Position numbers and translations under genes: made by a program. Shown one piece after another: positions 27,301 to 35,124 of a stretch of 64,000 nt of DNA. The stretch comes from Deltaproteobacteria bacterium (GTDB taxonomy: Bacteria > Myxococcota > Kuafuiibacteriia > Kuafuiibacteriales > Kuafuiibacteriaceae). The notes below the pieces were generated by a model. It had not been told where the DNA came from. It did no database searches and saw only the letters and a program-made list of their open reading frames with translations. The first letter of the stretch is position 1. The number at the start of each line of letters is the position of its first letter. The DNA lies in the NCBI GenBank assembly GCA_016703535.1, contig JADJBV010000002.1, positions 2,728,001 through 2,792,000 of the forward strand. The letters are read 5' to 3'.

Positions 27301-30300
27301 CGGTGGTGCCTGCCGAAGAGGGGATGGCCCGCAGTTGGATGGCCCGCTGAGCCTCGTCCAGGTAGGCGACGCCCACCTTGCCGAGGGGCAAGCCGGTGCT
27401 CAGGAAGCGGACCGCGTCTTCGGCCGGAGCGATCTCGATGACGAAGACGTTTTGATCGAAGTCGTTGCGCCCGTCGGTCACGCCGATGGTGACGATGTAT
27501 AAGCCCGATCGGGTCGGCACCCCCTGCAGGTGATCCGCGTCCAAGGTCAGGCCCGGGGGCAACTCACCGTCCAGGACCGAATAGGTGTAGGGCGCGACGC
27601 CGCCCAAGGCGGTCAAGGTCTCGTCGTAGGCTCGCCCCACCAGGCCGTCGGCCAAGGGTTCGATCCCAAAACGCAGGCCCTGCTCCGGATCCAAGACCCG
27701 GAAGGTGATGGGCCGGCTCGCCCCGTTGCCGGTCGAGTCCGAGACCACAAACTCGATGGCGCGGCTGAAGCCACCCACCGTGGTCGCGCCGACCAACACG
27801 CCCGAGGAGGTCATGGTGAAGCCCACGGGCAACTCCTCCGAGGACCAGGTGTAGGGGGGCACGCCGCCGAACGCGGTGAGTCCGTATTCGTAGGCTCGGC
27901 CGGCGAAGGCCGGCGGCAAGGCCCGGGTGGCCACCTCCAGCTCCAGCGGCTGGTAGACCACGGTCAAGGTATAGGTCCGGACCGACACCTGGACCCCGTC
28001 GGTGACCTGGACGGTCAAAGTTTGGGTGCTTTCCGCGTCCGGCACACCCGAGAGCAGGCCGCTGGCGCCGTCGAGGCTCAGCCCGGTCGGCAAGGCGCCG
28101 CTGGTGATGCTCCAAGTGACCGGCGCCAGGTTGCCCACCGCCGTCAGCGACACCGAATAGTTGGCGGCCACCACCGCGGGCGGCAGCAGCTTGGTTTGGA
28201 TTTGCAGTTGAGCCGCCGCGACCTCGATGGCGTCGGCCGACTTGCCGTCGTTGTTGTCGTTGAGGATCTCGTCGACCAGCTCATCGGGATCGAGGCGGTA
28301 ACGGACCCGATAGGTCCCGCCGGGCAGATCCGCGGGGATGACGAAGGTGTCGACGCCGTCGCTGACCTGACCCACCGCCAAGGTCACGTTCGCCGTCCCC
28401 AAGGTGACCGGCTCCAAGCCGCCCCCTTCGTCCAGCAGCTGGACCTGGTAAGGGGTGGTGCCCGCGGCGTTGCCCACGTTCTCGAGGCTGCGCTGCAGCG
28501 TCACCGGCTCACCCGACGCCGCCAACAAGGGGGCCCGCACCTCGGTCACCACAAAGTCGGGGGCCCGATCTCGGATCTCGATCGCCTCGCGAGAGATCTT
28601 GGTGTTGTTGAGCTCTCGATCCTCTTGGATGAGCCCATCGGAGTCGACGATCAGGCCCAGGTAGTAGAGCCCGGCCGCCAAGGTCGACGAGACCGTCGGG
28701 GTGTGGCGCACCGTGAGCCGTTGGCCCGGGGCCAAGGTGGTCAAGGGCGACTCGAAGAGCACCGGATCTTGGTAGGTGATCAGCCGGTTGGTCGACAGGT
28801 AGAAGGTGTAGCGGAAGTCCCGGATGGTCTGGCCACCGATGTTTTCGATGGTCGCCTCGACCGTATACGGATCGCCGCGGAAGCCCCGCGGATCACCGCT
28901 GAGGCTGCCGGCGTTGAGGTCGGCGCCGATGATCTCGAAGGAGGCGTTGCTGACCAGCTGGTTGTTGCCCTCGTCGACCTCCACCACCAGGTCCGCCGGA
29001 TCCACCACCACGATCAGGAAGTAGTTGCCCCGGGTGGTCGCGCTGGGAATGGTCGCGGTGGCGGTGACCTGTAAGGTCTGGCCACCCGGTGCCGGGGTGA
29101 CGCCCGCGCCGACCAACGGATCGTTGCCGTCCAGGATCGCGTCCCGGGACAAGAAAACTTGGTACTCGACGGCCGCCACCGGGGCGCCGATGTTGGAGAG
29201 GAAAAAGTCGAAGGTGGTCTCTTCGCCGGCGCCGCTGATCCCCGGCACGGTGATGTTTTCGATGAAAAATTCGGGCCCCACCGGGAAAGGTTCGGTCGGC
29301 CAGACGTTGTTCTGCTCATCCACCTCGGCCAACTCTTCGTCGGGATCCGCTACGACCAAAAGCTGCACATAACCGGGCGGCAAGACCGGCATGGTCACGG
29401 TGGTGGAAACTTCCTCCCGCTCATTGTTGCCGAGGTTCACCGTTCCCCGACCCAGCAGCAGATCGCCGCCGTCCAGGACGCTGTCGAAGGACAGGTAGAT
29501 GGCCCAGTCGGTGTTGCCCACCGCCGAGCTCAAGTTGAGCATGGTGAAGTCCACTTGGCCGGCCTCGCCGCTGGCGATCGGCACGAACAGCTCGATCTCG
29601 GGGCGCACGTCCGGGCCCACCAAGATCGGGTCGGTCGAGAAGGAGAGGTTGTTGGCTTCGGAGGCCTCGATCACCGCGTTGGTGGCGTCGACCACCGCGG
29701 CCCCAAAGTAGTAGCCGATGTTGGTGGCCAGCGGGATCGGCGCGGTCAGGGTCGCGGTTTGGGTGGTCCGAGAGCCCATCGGGTTGAGGGTGACCCGACC
29801 GAGCAGCGGATCACGCCCGGGGATCAGCGGCTGGGCCACCGCCAAATAGACGTCGACGAAGAAGGGCGTGTTGACCGCCTGAAGACCGACGTTCTGCACG
29901 TCGACCGCGACCTGCACCGGCTGCCCCGGGTTGGCGCCGCCCAAAGGGCGCACCTTGGCCAAAAGTTCGGCGGTGTTGGGGGGGCCGATGGTGATCACCC
30001 GGTTGGGCAGGGTGGTCATGTTGGTGGACGAGCAGCGGGTGTTGGCCGTGGCGCAAGATGGCCCGAACACCACGTCGCCGCCGTTCTGGTCCTCGATGCC
30101 GGCGATGGTCGACCACTGAAAGTTGTCGGCGGCGTTGTTGGTGAAGGGGCCGTAGTGGAAGCGGATCTGCCCGGAAGCCTCGAAGAGCCGAACCTGGAAG
30201 GTGAAGCGAGTGGTGGCCGGGCCCGGGAACACCTCCCAACGGGCGTCCCGCCACTCGACCACGAACTCCCGATTGGGGGCCGTGCCCAAGGTGGCGTAGC

Positions 30301-30751
30301 GGATGAGCATCGCCGGGTTGAGGCCGGGGTCCTGGAGGTATGAACCCCAAAAAGGAGCGATCACCCGGTTGGGGGCGAACGGCTCGCCGAGGGTTCCAAA
30401 CGGCGGCAGCCAGTTCGGTTCGCAGACGTCTTCGCGGCTGCAGAACTCATCGAACGGGAGGCAGCCGGCGCTGCAGGGCGACGGCAACACCACGTAGCCG
30501 TTTTCGCTGATCGAGACGTGGGTGTAGGGCAGGTCGTAGTAGTTGAACTCGAAGCCCAGCGGCACGGTCACCTGGCCGTCGAACTGGAGGTTGAGCGGGG
30601 TCCCGTTCACCAACGTCACGTACGGCGCCGTACTTTGGGTGACGAAATAGACCGGCTGGGCCGCCGCGGGGGCCGCCCAAAACATGGAGGGGAGGAGGGC
30701 GGTGGCGAACAAGGCCCACCGCCCGCGGGGAGCGAACGTCGAAGGGTTCAT
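24359..30751 (-). CDS. In-frame double protein: two MYXO-CTERM surface proteins fused
   Basis: 2130 residues from ATG 30751 (MNPSTFAPRG, signal cleaved after AAAA, then QPVYFV). The first unit (1-1252) has a nidogen-like head, about five CARDB modules, about four putative-Ig repeats and a full MYXO-CTERM signal: C1221-S-C1223, a hydrophobic run and RRKKR at 1248-1252. Without a stop it continues into VVLLAAALLTVSTSAWAQ, a perfect signal-peptide core and cleavage site, then a second unit (about 1271-2130) paralogous to the 21640-24348 protein, ending C2100-S-C2102 and RRRR. The hinge could place both halves outside the cytoplasm. An assembly error is possible. TAG is followed by AGGAGG for the next gene. 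Confidence 0.8.
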   Translation of the reverse strand: MNPSTFAPRGRWALFATALLPSMFWAAPAAAQPVYFVTQSTAPYVTLVNGTPLNLQFDGQVTVPLGFEFNYYDLPYTHVSISENGYVVLPSPCSAGCLPFDEFCSREDVCEPNWLPPFGTLGEPFAPNRVIAPFWGSYLQDPGLNPAMLIRYATLGTAPNREFVVEWRDARWEVFPGPATTRFTFQVRLFEASGQIRFHYGPFTNNAADNFQWSTIAGIEDQNGGDVVFGPSCATANTRCSSTNMTTLPNRVITIGPPNTAELLAKVRPLGGANPGQPVQVAVDVQNVGLQAVNTPFFVDVYLAVAQPLIPGRDPLLGRVTLNPMGSRTTQTATLTAPIPLATNIGYYFGAAVVDATNAVIEASEANNLSFSTDPILVGPDVRPEIELFVPIASGEAGQVDFTMLNLSSAVGNTDWAIYLSFDSVLDGGDLLLGRGTVNLGNNEREEVSTTVTMPVLPPGYVQLLVVADPDEELAEVDEQNNVWPTEPFPVGPEFFIENITVPGISGAGEETTFDFFLSNIGAPVAAVEYQVFLSRDAILDGNDPLVGAGVTPAPGGQTLQVTATATIPSATTRGNYFLIVVVDPADLVVEVDEGNNQLVSNASFEIIGADLNAGSLSGDPRGFRGDPYTVEATIENIGGQTIRDFRYTFYLSTNRLITYQDPVLFESPLTTLAPGQRLTVRHTPTVSSTLAAGLYYLGLIVDSDGLIQEDRELNNTKISREAIEIRDRAPDFVVTEVRAPLLAASGEPVTLQRSLENVGNAAGTTPYQVQLLDEGGGLEPVTLGTANVTLAVGQVSDGVDTFVIPADLPGGTYRVRYRLDPDELVDEILNDNNDGKSADAIEVAAAQLQIQTKLLPPAVVAANYSVSLTAVGNLAPVTWSITSGALPTGLSLDGASGLLSGVPDAESTQTLTVQVTDGVQVSVRTYTLTVVYQPLELEVATRALPPAFAGRAYEYGLTAFGGVPPYTWSSEELPVGFTMTSSGVLVGATTVGGFSRAIEFVVSDSTGNGASRPITFRVLDPEQGLRFGIEPLADGLVGRAYDETLTALGGVAPYTYSVLDGELPPGLTLDADHLQGVPTRSGLYIVTIGVTDGRNDFDQNVFVIEIAPAEDAVRFLSTGLPLGKVGVAYLDEAQRAIQLRAIPSSAGTTVTFVVVGGELPAGVTLAADGVLSGTPSAAGTFGFLVRGQDESGRRDVRAFGVVIEGDPTNPGPTDTGDDGCSCSATHRGPAGDAYGWALAGGLLLFLRRKKRVVLLAAALLTVSTSAWAQNGQYIILEEDDPYVERSGGTALSFNSIDDGQADVVLPFPFRFFESDHTNLSIGTNGLVSFSGQASDLGNISFPDPNGFSPPNMIAAFWDDLYQPDATTYVEGTAPSRVFIIQWKNIARCCTSFPEVLNMQLWLYEGLAGRFELHYGPQTFTNTGLDASVGFQDDARARGTNLMVCTPNCTPADFSAYTDRRIIATQDAGLDVVAQGLDLGVTGIGRVYQGVHFPVTVNMASFHGEPIGPFRYQIHVMGPGELEPANPIYTSTTVTLTPYQAFRETIDVALPLNQTPGRYRLAVVVDAFNEIDEPDETNNQRIATQEVILGEPNPDFTASFIGQRGASAGPGDSLNIPINVENVGNLDGTTSWTLVVSSNPSPSTNDLVLATGSEAVPLLSNVAVTVPVTVPANLPPGVYTLGVIVDAENAVAELNEVNNAVNGAELVVDGGALRLVGTPPVGYVGLSYEGRLQVAGGIGSYELSEESGTLPSGLSLQLDGRLQGQPEAPGSYTFSVRVQSGDVSQVLGPVTLEIQTLAGPLAIITRELVPGIAGQPYPPTLAGEDPQRLIAIGANAASATFTLVGGGPAGLILDADGLLHGVPASSGRFELEVQASDGAMTTTRRIPLWVVDSGRLTLVPTDLPDAVVGQSYDYNFVVLGRNETATVAFAGAGDVPTGLTLTSDGRLTGRSSQVGTFRFQVTITEGSGASRRTDATEFVLEVLSTPQFSITPSNVPAAILGQSYEVTFEARLGTAPYTWAVETPLLPRGLVGQTIVGVEERFRISGVAEAIPEGMGVETGGVATFRLLVVDALGRRAELPVALRVVPPEAEPTVADDGGCSCRTEGPSGEPSTPWMWALLIFSPIWRRRR

Positions 30752-30791
30752 ATGCGGTTCTCTTGAGTAGATTCTAGTGAATGGAGACGAT

Positions 30792-33700
30792 TTACTCGCC
30801 CCACTGGACGGCGTGTTCGAACTCGGGCGAGTTCGCGCCATCGACCGGGTAGGCGGGCCCGTCGGCGCCGGTCGCCGGGTCGATCGGAGCGATGTAGAGA
30901 TCCCAGCTGTTGTTGCCGTTGGCCGGGATGCTGCCCGGGCGGTTGCTGGAGAAGCTCAAGAAGCGCCCGTCTTTGGACCAGGTCGGGAAGCTGTTGCCGC
31001 AGGTCTGGTTGCCCGAGCAGGGCACCCCGTTGGCCGCGGGCAAAGTGGCGATGGTCCCCGATTGGTCGGTGCGCACCAAACGGATCAGGGCGTCGCTGGC
31101 CACCATGGTGCTGTTGGCTTGAGCGCTGTAGGTGTACGCGATCCAGGTCCCGTCCGGTGAATACTGGGGGTAATATTTGGCGTCGCTGCCGCCGTTGACG
31201 CCGTTGAGAGGCACCGGCACGCCGCCGTTTTCGTCGATCACGAAGATGTCGACCGGGCCGTAGCAGCTGAACCAAGAGCCTTCACATCGCACGTAGGCGA
31301 TGGTCCCGTTGGGGCCCCAGGTGGCCATCTTCTGGTTTTGGCCAACGGTGGAGGCGCCCATCACCTCACCGAGGTAACCGCTGAAGATCGACATTTTGTG
31401 GATGCGTTCGCCGTCGCTGTAGACCAGCTGGTAGGGCGGCGAGGTGTTGGGATCCGGCCTCCACGACACGAAGGCCGCGTCACGGACGGTGTGAGGCAAG
31501 GTCACCTCCACGTCGAACTCGGTGTCGATCACCACGATCTGGAAGTTGCCTTCGCCGACGATCGCCAAATAACGGCCATCGGAGGAGATGGTGTGGCAAC
31601 CCGCGCACTGCTGGCCGGTCTCGGGGCCATAATAATACTGGGGCACCAAGGCACCTTGGAGGGGCATCCGAGCGATGTTGGCGCCGTCGCCCGCGCCGCT
31701 CTCGAAGATCTGCCAGTAGTACAGGAATCGACCGGCCTCGGGCGGCGCCAGCTCCGGGCCTCCGGTGACGGTGACGTAAACGATCGGGTCCGCCGGATCG
31801 TCGGAGCCGATGGCCAACTTGGCGGTGTCACCGACCGAGTCGGCGGGCGTGTAACGTACGCGCACCACCTGCTGTTGGCCGGGCCGCAAGGTGAACGGCA
31901 CCGCCGGCGGCGCCACAAAGGCGAACTCTGAGTCGGGTTCGGTGAAGGCCACGTCGGTGACCGTGACGTCCACCGGGCTGCAGCCTTCGATGGTCAGGTC
32001 CATGACCCGCGGCGCGGTGCTCGGCCCGAAGGCGAGCTGGCGCGGCGAAACACAGATCGACGGGGGCGGCGACAGGCCGATCAGCTGGAGGTCGATCTGC
32101 GGCGTGTCGACGTCCGTGGTCGAGAGCCGCACCCGGCCGGTCGCCGGGCCGATCCGGAAGGGACGGTAGGTGACCTGGATGTTGACGCCTTCGCCCGGGT
32201 TGATGGTGCCGAGGGGTTGGCTCGGGTTGATGAAGCCCGGATCGGAGCTGGGATCGAGGTTGACCCCGTTCAGGCTGCACGGCGAGCCGGAGCGGTTCTC
32301 GAGGCGCACGCCCGCGGTGGCGCTGGTGCCTCGGGCGACCGCGTTGAAGTTGAGGAAGGGGGGCACGACCTCCAGCTGGCAACCGGCGCCGACCGCCGAG
32401 TTGCCGACCAAAGCGGCGGTGGCGTCTTGCCGACCGGCCTGGACCCGCAGGATGCCGTGGTCCGGCAGGCCTCCGTGGGCCGGCTGGTAACGCAGCGAGA
32501 TCACCTCGGAGGCGCCGGAGGCGATCACGAAGGGGGTGGTGGGGGCGGTGCCGACCGCGAAGCCGCTGGTGGCGGTGGTGGCGAGGCCCAACACGGTGCA
32601 GGCCTTGGCGCTGGCGTTGGCCAACAACACCTGGCGTTCGGTCTGGCCACCGACCGGCGTGACGCCGAAGTTCACCCGCTCCGGGGCGACGGTGATCGCG
32701 CAGTCTTCCACCGCTCGCGCGGTGACGGGCACGTAGGCCTTGGGGCCACCGGCGCCGCCCGTCTCGATCTCCAAGAAGCCGTTGGCGGGCCCGAGGGTGG
32801 TCGGGGTCAAGGACACGGTGACCTCAAAGGCGGCGTCGGGCTCGAAGTTGGCGGGCAAAGTCGGCGTCGACTCGATCACCAGCTCGGGGTGGCTGGGGTG
32901 GGCCGCGTCGTTGGCCATCACGATCCGGTTCACGTCGACCGCGGTGGATCCGCAGTTGTTGAGCTCCACCGTGCCATCCACCTTGGTGCCCAACACGACC
33001 GCACCGAGGTCGAGGGGGACCGGGTTGGCGCACAGGGTGGCTTCGATGCCTTCGGCGCAGATCCCGAAGCTCACCTCGGGCTTGTTGAGGGAGTTGCTCT
33101 TGACCACGATGGTGGCCGAGTCGGGGCCGAGGTCCGTCGGGTTATAGGCCAAGGTCACGCTCAACGAGTTGCCCGGCTCGATCATGGTGCCGGTCGGAGG
33201 CACGCCGGTCAGCGTCCATTCATTGGAGGTGGTTTCGGTCAACTCGACCGACTCGATGATCACCGCCGAATCACCCGAGGCTGCCAGGGTGATGGTCTTT
33301 TCCGCCGAGCGGTTGACCTCGACCTTCCCGACCGAAAGCGAGTTGGGATCTCCGGTGCAGGCCCGCCCGTCGTAGGCGACGGTCAGCCGGGGCACGATCC
33401 CCAGGCCGCTGATGTTGATCACGTGGGGGCTGGCCTTGTCGTTGGACTCGAGGCGCAGGGAGCCGAGGAACTCCCGGGCCGAGTCGGGCACGAAGGTCAC
33501 GCCCAACTCCACGGTTTGGGATGGCGAAATTTCGGTGGGGGCCGCCCGGTCGAGGGCAAAGGCGCCGCCCGCGTTGTCGAGGTTCGACTTCGAGATCCGC
33601 AGAACGCTCTCCCCGTTGTTGGTCAATCGGATCGTCGTGCTCTTGGACTCGCCGACCGGGAGGGAGCCGAAGTCGACGGCGGCCGGATCGGAGAGGAGCT

Positions 33701-33803
33701 TGGGCTCGAGGGTCGCCAGGTTGTCGTCCCCCGATCCGCAGTCGCACGCGGAAACCGCGAGGGCTGTCGCAACCAGGAGGTGACGGATGGGCAGGTGAGG
33801 CAT
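30792..33803 (-). CDS. HYDIN-like/PD40 lipoprotein with one haem-c motif
   Basis: 1003 residues from ATG 33803. Signal peptide with lipobox VSAC (C20). Residues about 35-690 are a chain of choice-of-anchor D / ASPM-SPD2-Hydin-like Ig modules (VDFGSLPVGESKSTTIRLTN, VNFGVTPVGGQTERQV, LAFGPSTAPRVMDLTI). From about 700 it becomes a TolB/PD40-type beta-propeller (PQYSPDGTWIAYTY, PTWSKDGRFLSFSSNRPG). The sequence CAGCH (C733-H737, bases 31593-31607) lies in the blade CAGCHTISSDGRYLA. It is predicted to face the periplasm or surface. It is transcribed divergently from the minor-pilin operon, sharing a 157-base intergenic region. Confidence 0.8.
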   Translation of the reverse strand: MPHLPIRHLLVATALAVSACDCGSGDDNLATLEPKLLSDPAAVDFGSLPVGESKSTTIRLTNNGESVLRISKSNLDNAGGAFALDRAAPTEISPSQTVELGVTFVPDSAREFLGSLRLESNDKASPHVINISGLGIVPRLTVAYDGRACTGDPNSLSVGKVEVNRSAEKTITLAASGDSAVIIESVELTETTSNEWTLTGVPPTGTMIEPGNSLSVTLAYNPTDLGPDSATIVVKSNSLNKPEVSFGICAEGIEATLCANPVPLDLGAVVLGTKVDGTVELNNCGSTAVDVNRIVMANDAAHPSHPELVIESTPTLPANFEPDAAFEVTVSLTPTTLGPANGFLEIETGGAGGPKAYVPVTARAVEDCAITVAPERVNFGVTPVGGQTERQVLLANASAKACTVLGLATTATSGFAVGTAPTTPFVIASGASEVISLRYQPAHGGLPDHGILRVQAGRQDATAALVGNSAVGAGCQLEVVPPFLNFNAVARGTSATAGVRLENRSGSPCSLNGVNLDPSSDPGFINPSQPLGTINPGEGVNIQVTYRPFRIGPATGRVRLSTTDVDTPQIDLQLIGLSPPPSICVSPRQLAFGPSTAPRVMDLTIEGCSPVDVTVTDVAFTEPDSEFAFVAPPAVPFTLRPGQQQVVRVRYTPADSVGDTAKLAIGSDDPADPIVYVTVTGGPELAPPEAGRFLYYWQIFESGAGDGANIARMPLQGALVPQYYYGPETGQQCAGCHTISSDGRYLAIVGEGNFQIVVIDTEFDVEVTLPHTVRDAAFVSWRPDPNTSPPYQLVYSDGERIHKMSIFSGYLGEVMGASTVGQNQKMATWGPNGTIAYVRCEGSWFSCYGPVDIFVIDENGGVPVPLNGVNGGSDAKYYPQYSPDGTWIAYTYSAQANSTMVASDALIRLVRTDQSGTIATLPAANGVPCSGNQTCGNSFPTWSKDGRFLSFSSNRPGSIPANGNNSWDLYIAPIDPATGADGPAYPVDGANSPEFEHAVQWGE

Positions 33804-33928
33804 GCGCCAACCTGTGCTTTTTGTAACGGCCTTCCAATTCTCGATAACCCTTTGTCGGTCGCCGGATTTGTCCATTCGAGTGACACAAGTTGCCAGGTGC
33901 GACTCGTGTTGAGGCTGTTCGTTCGAAT

Positions 33929-33943
33929 CGGCACAACTTCTGC
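33929..33943 (+). promoter_or_regulatory. Candidate sigma-54 (-24/-12) promoter for the minor-pilin operon
   Basis: CGGCAC-N5-CTGC (33929-33934 and 33940-33943) matches TGGCAC-N5-TTGC with one mismatch in each half and keeps the invariant GG-N10-GC spacing. It lies 17 bases upstream of the FimT/GspH-like start, so transcription would start about 6 bases before the ATG. Sigma-54 control of pilin genes is established in Myxococcus; here it is inferred. Confidence 0.45.
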
Positions 33944-33960
33944 TCAAATTTGAAAACAGC

Positions 33961-34581
33961 ATGCGTAGAGCGGCTGAAGGTTTTACCCTTATAGAGGTGA
34001 TGGTTGCGGTGGTCATCTTGGGGATCCTAAGCAGCCTCGCGGCGGCCTCTTTTACACGGCAACAACAAGAATCCCGGTTCAGAAGTGCGGTCAGGCGTGT
34101 GGTGGCGGTGCTGCACGAGGGCCGAACCGCCGCCCTGAGCCTGGGGGCGGCCAGCGGTACCCCCCGGGTGGTCGGGGTCGGTAACTGCCCGATCGAGATG
34201 TTGGGGGGCCAGCCGGTGGTGGTGGTCGACACGACGGCGGGCGCTCCCACCCTGACGTGGATCAGCCGGGTCGATCGGACGCCCGGGGTAGTTCCGCCGA
34301 CCTTCACCATCAACTGCCGGACGGAGACCTTCGAGGAATTTCGGGGCGACGTGGCGCTGGAGGCCGCGGGCGCGCAGCTGGGCGGGGTCGGTCCCCGATT
34401 CATGATCCAATACGACGGCCGAGGTTTCCTCAGCCCAGTGCCCGCCGGGCCCTTCCCGGGGGTGGCGCGGATCATGGCCTCGTCACCCCACACCCCCAAC
34501 CGGACTCAAGCGGTCTTGGTGTTGGCCTCGGGTGTGGCCTGCCTGGAAGGCAATGGAGGTGGGCAATGTCGCGGTCAATGA
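33961..34581 (+). CDS. FimT/GspH-like minor pilin (type IV prepilin)
   Basis: 206 residues. A short leader ends at G7, followed by FTLIEVMVAVVILGILSS, the classic prepilin signature with F at +1 and E at +5, cleaved by PilD-type peptidase. Length and C-terminal disulfide-type cysteines (GNCPIE, INCRTE) fit FimT/GspH. It heads the operon FimT-PilV-PilW-PilX-PilY1-lipoprotein, which in other bacteria builds the priming complex at the pilus tip. The gene overlaps the next by 16 bases. No clear ribosome site precedes the ATG, so the message may be nearly leaderless. Confidence 0.9.
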   Translation: MRRAAEGFTLIEVMVAVVILGILSSLAAASFTRQQQESRFRSAVRRVVAVLHEGRTAALSLGAASGTPRVVGVGNCPIEMLGGQPVVVVDTTAGAPTLTWISRVDRTPGVVPPTFTINCRTETFEEFRGDVALEAAGAQLGGVGPRFMIQYDGRGFLSPVPAGPFPGVARIMASSPHTPNRTQAVLVLASGVACLEGNGGGQCRGQ

Positions 34582-35123
34582 ACGGTCGGCGAGGCTTCAC
34601 GTTGATCGAGGTGATGGTTTCGGTTGCGGTCGTGGGCATCGCCGCCGCCGGCACCAGCGCGATGATGGTGACCATCGCCCGCCGCAACGCCGCGATGGCC
34701 GCTCAAGCCGAGGCCGTGTCTTTGGCGACGCGTCTGGTCGCCGAAATTCAGGACGCTCAGCTCTTCCCTGGCAACAGCGATCCCGGGCTGCTCCAGGGCG
34801 GCGTCCCGGCCTCCGACGTGTTCGGCGGCGAAATCGGGGCCCCGGTTCCGGGCAGCAGCATCGTGACGGTGGGCCGGTTTCGGCCCGGCGCCGCCGCTCC
34901 TTCCGCCGATGGCGATGAGACCTTCGATGTTCGCTACGAGGTTCGGGCCTGCGGGATCTGCGCCGCGCCCTTCGGCGCCGGGACGCCATCCTTGGGTGGC
35001 GTCGACGTCTTGGTGTCGGTCTACGAGCTGGGCTTCGGCAACCGCCTGCTCCGGCCGGTTCGGATGACGGTCCGCAAAGAGCTGATGCCGGCTCAAGGCG
35101 CGGCCGCGCCCCGGGGGTGGTGA
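34566..35123 (+). CDS. PilV-like minor pilin (type IV prepilin)
   Basis: 185 residues from ATG 34566, chosen over ATG 34578 because GGAGG sits 6-7 bases before it. The leader ends RRG, then FTLIEVMVSVAVVGIAAAG, a prepilin signature with E at +5. The rest is a small beta domain with two close cysteines (ACGICAAP). Position between the FimT-like and PilW-like genes and size fit PilV. The start lies inside the preceding coding sequence, so translation is probably coupled. It is inferred to be part of the tip complex with PilY1. Confidence 0.85.
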   Translation: MSRSMNGRRGFTLIEVMVSVAVVGIAAAGTSAMMVTIARRNAAMAAQAEAVSLATRLVAEIQDAQLFPGNSDPGLLQGGVPASDVFGGEIGAPVPGSSIVTVGRFRPGAAAPSADGDETFDVRYEVRACGICAAPFGAGTPSLGGVDVLVSVYELGFGNRLLRPVRMTVRKELMPAQGAAAPRGW

Positions 35124-35124
35124 G

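Noticed and set aside
27530..29074. 514-residue + strand frame
   Set aside because: Antisense to the CARDB/Ig region of the fused protein; no start context or domains.
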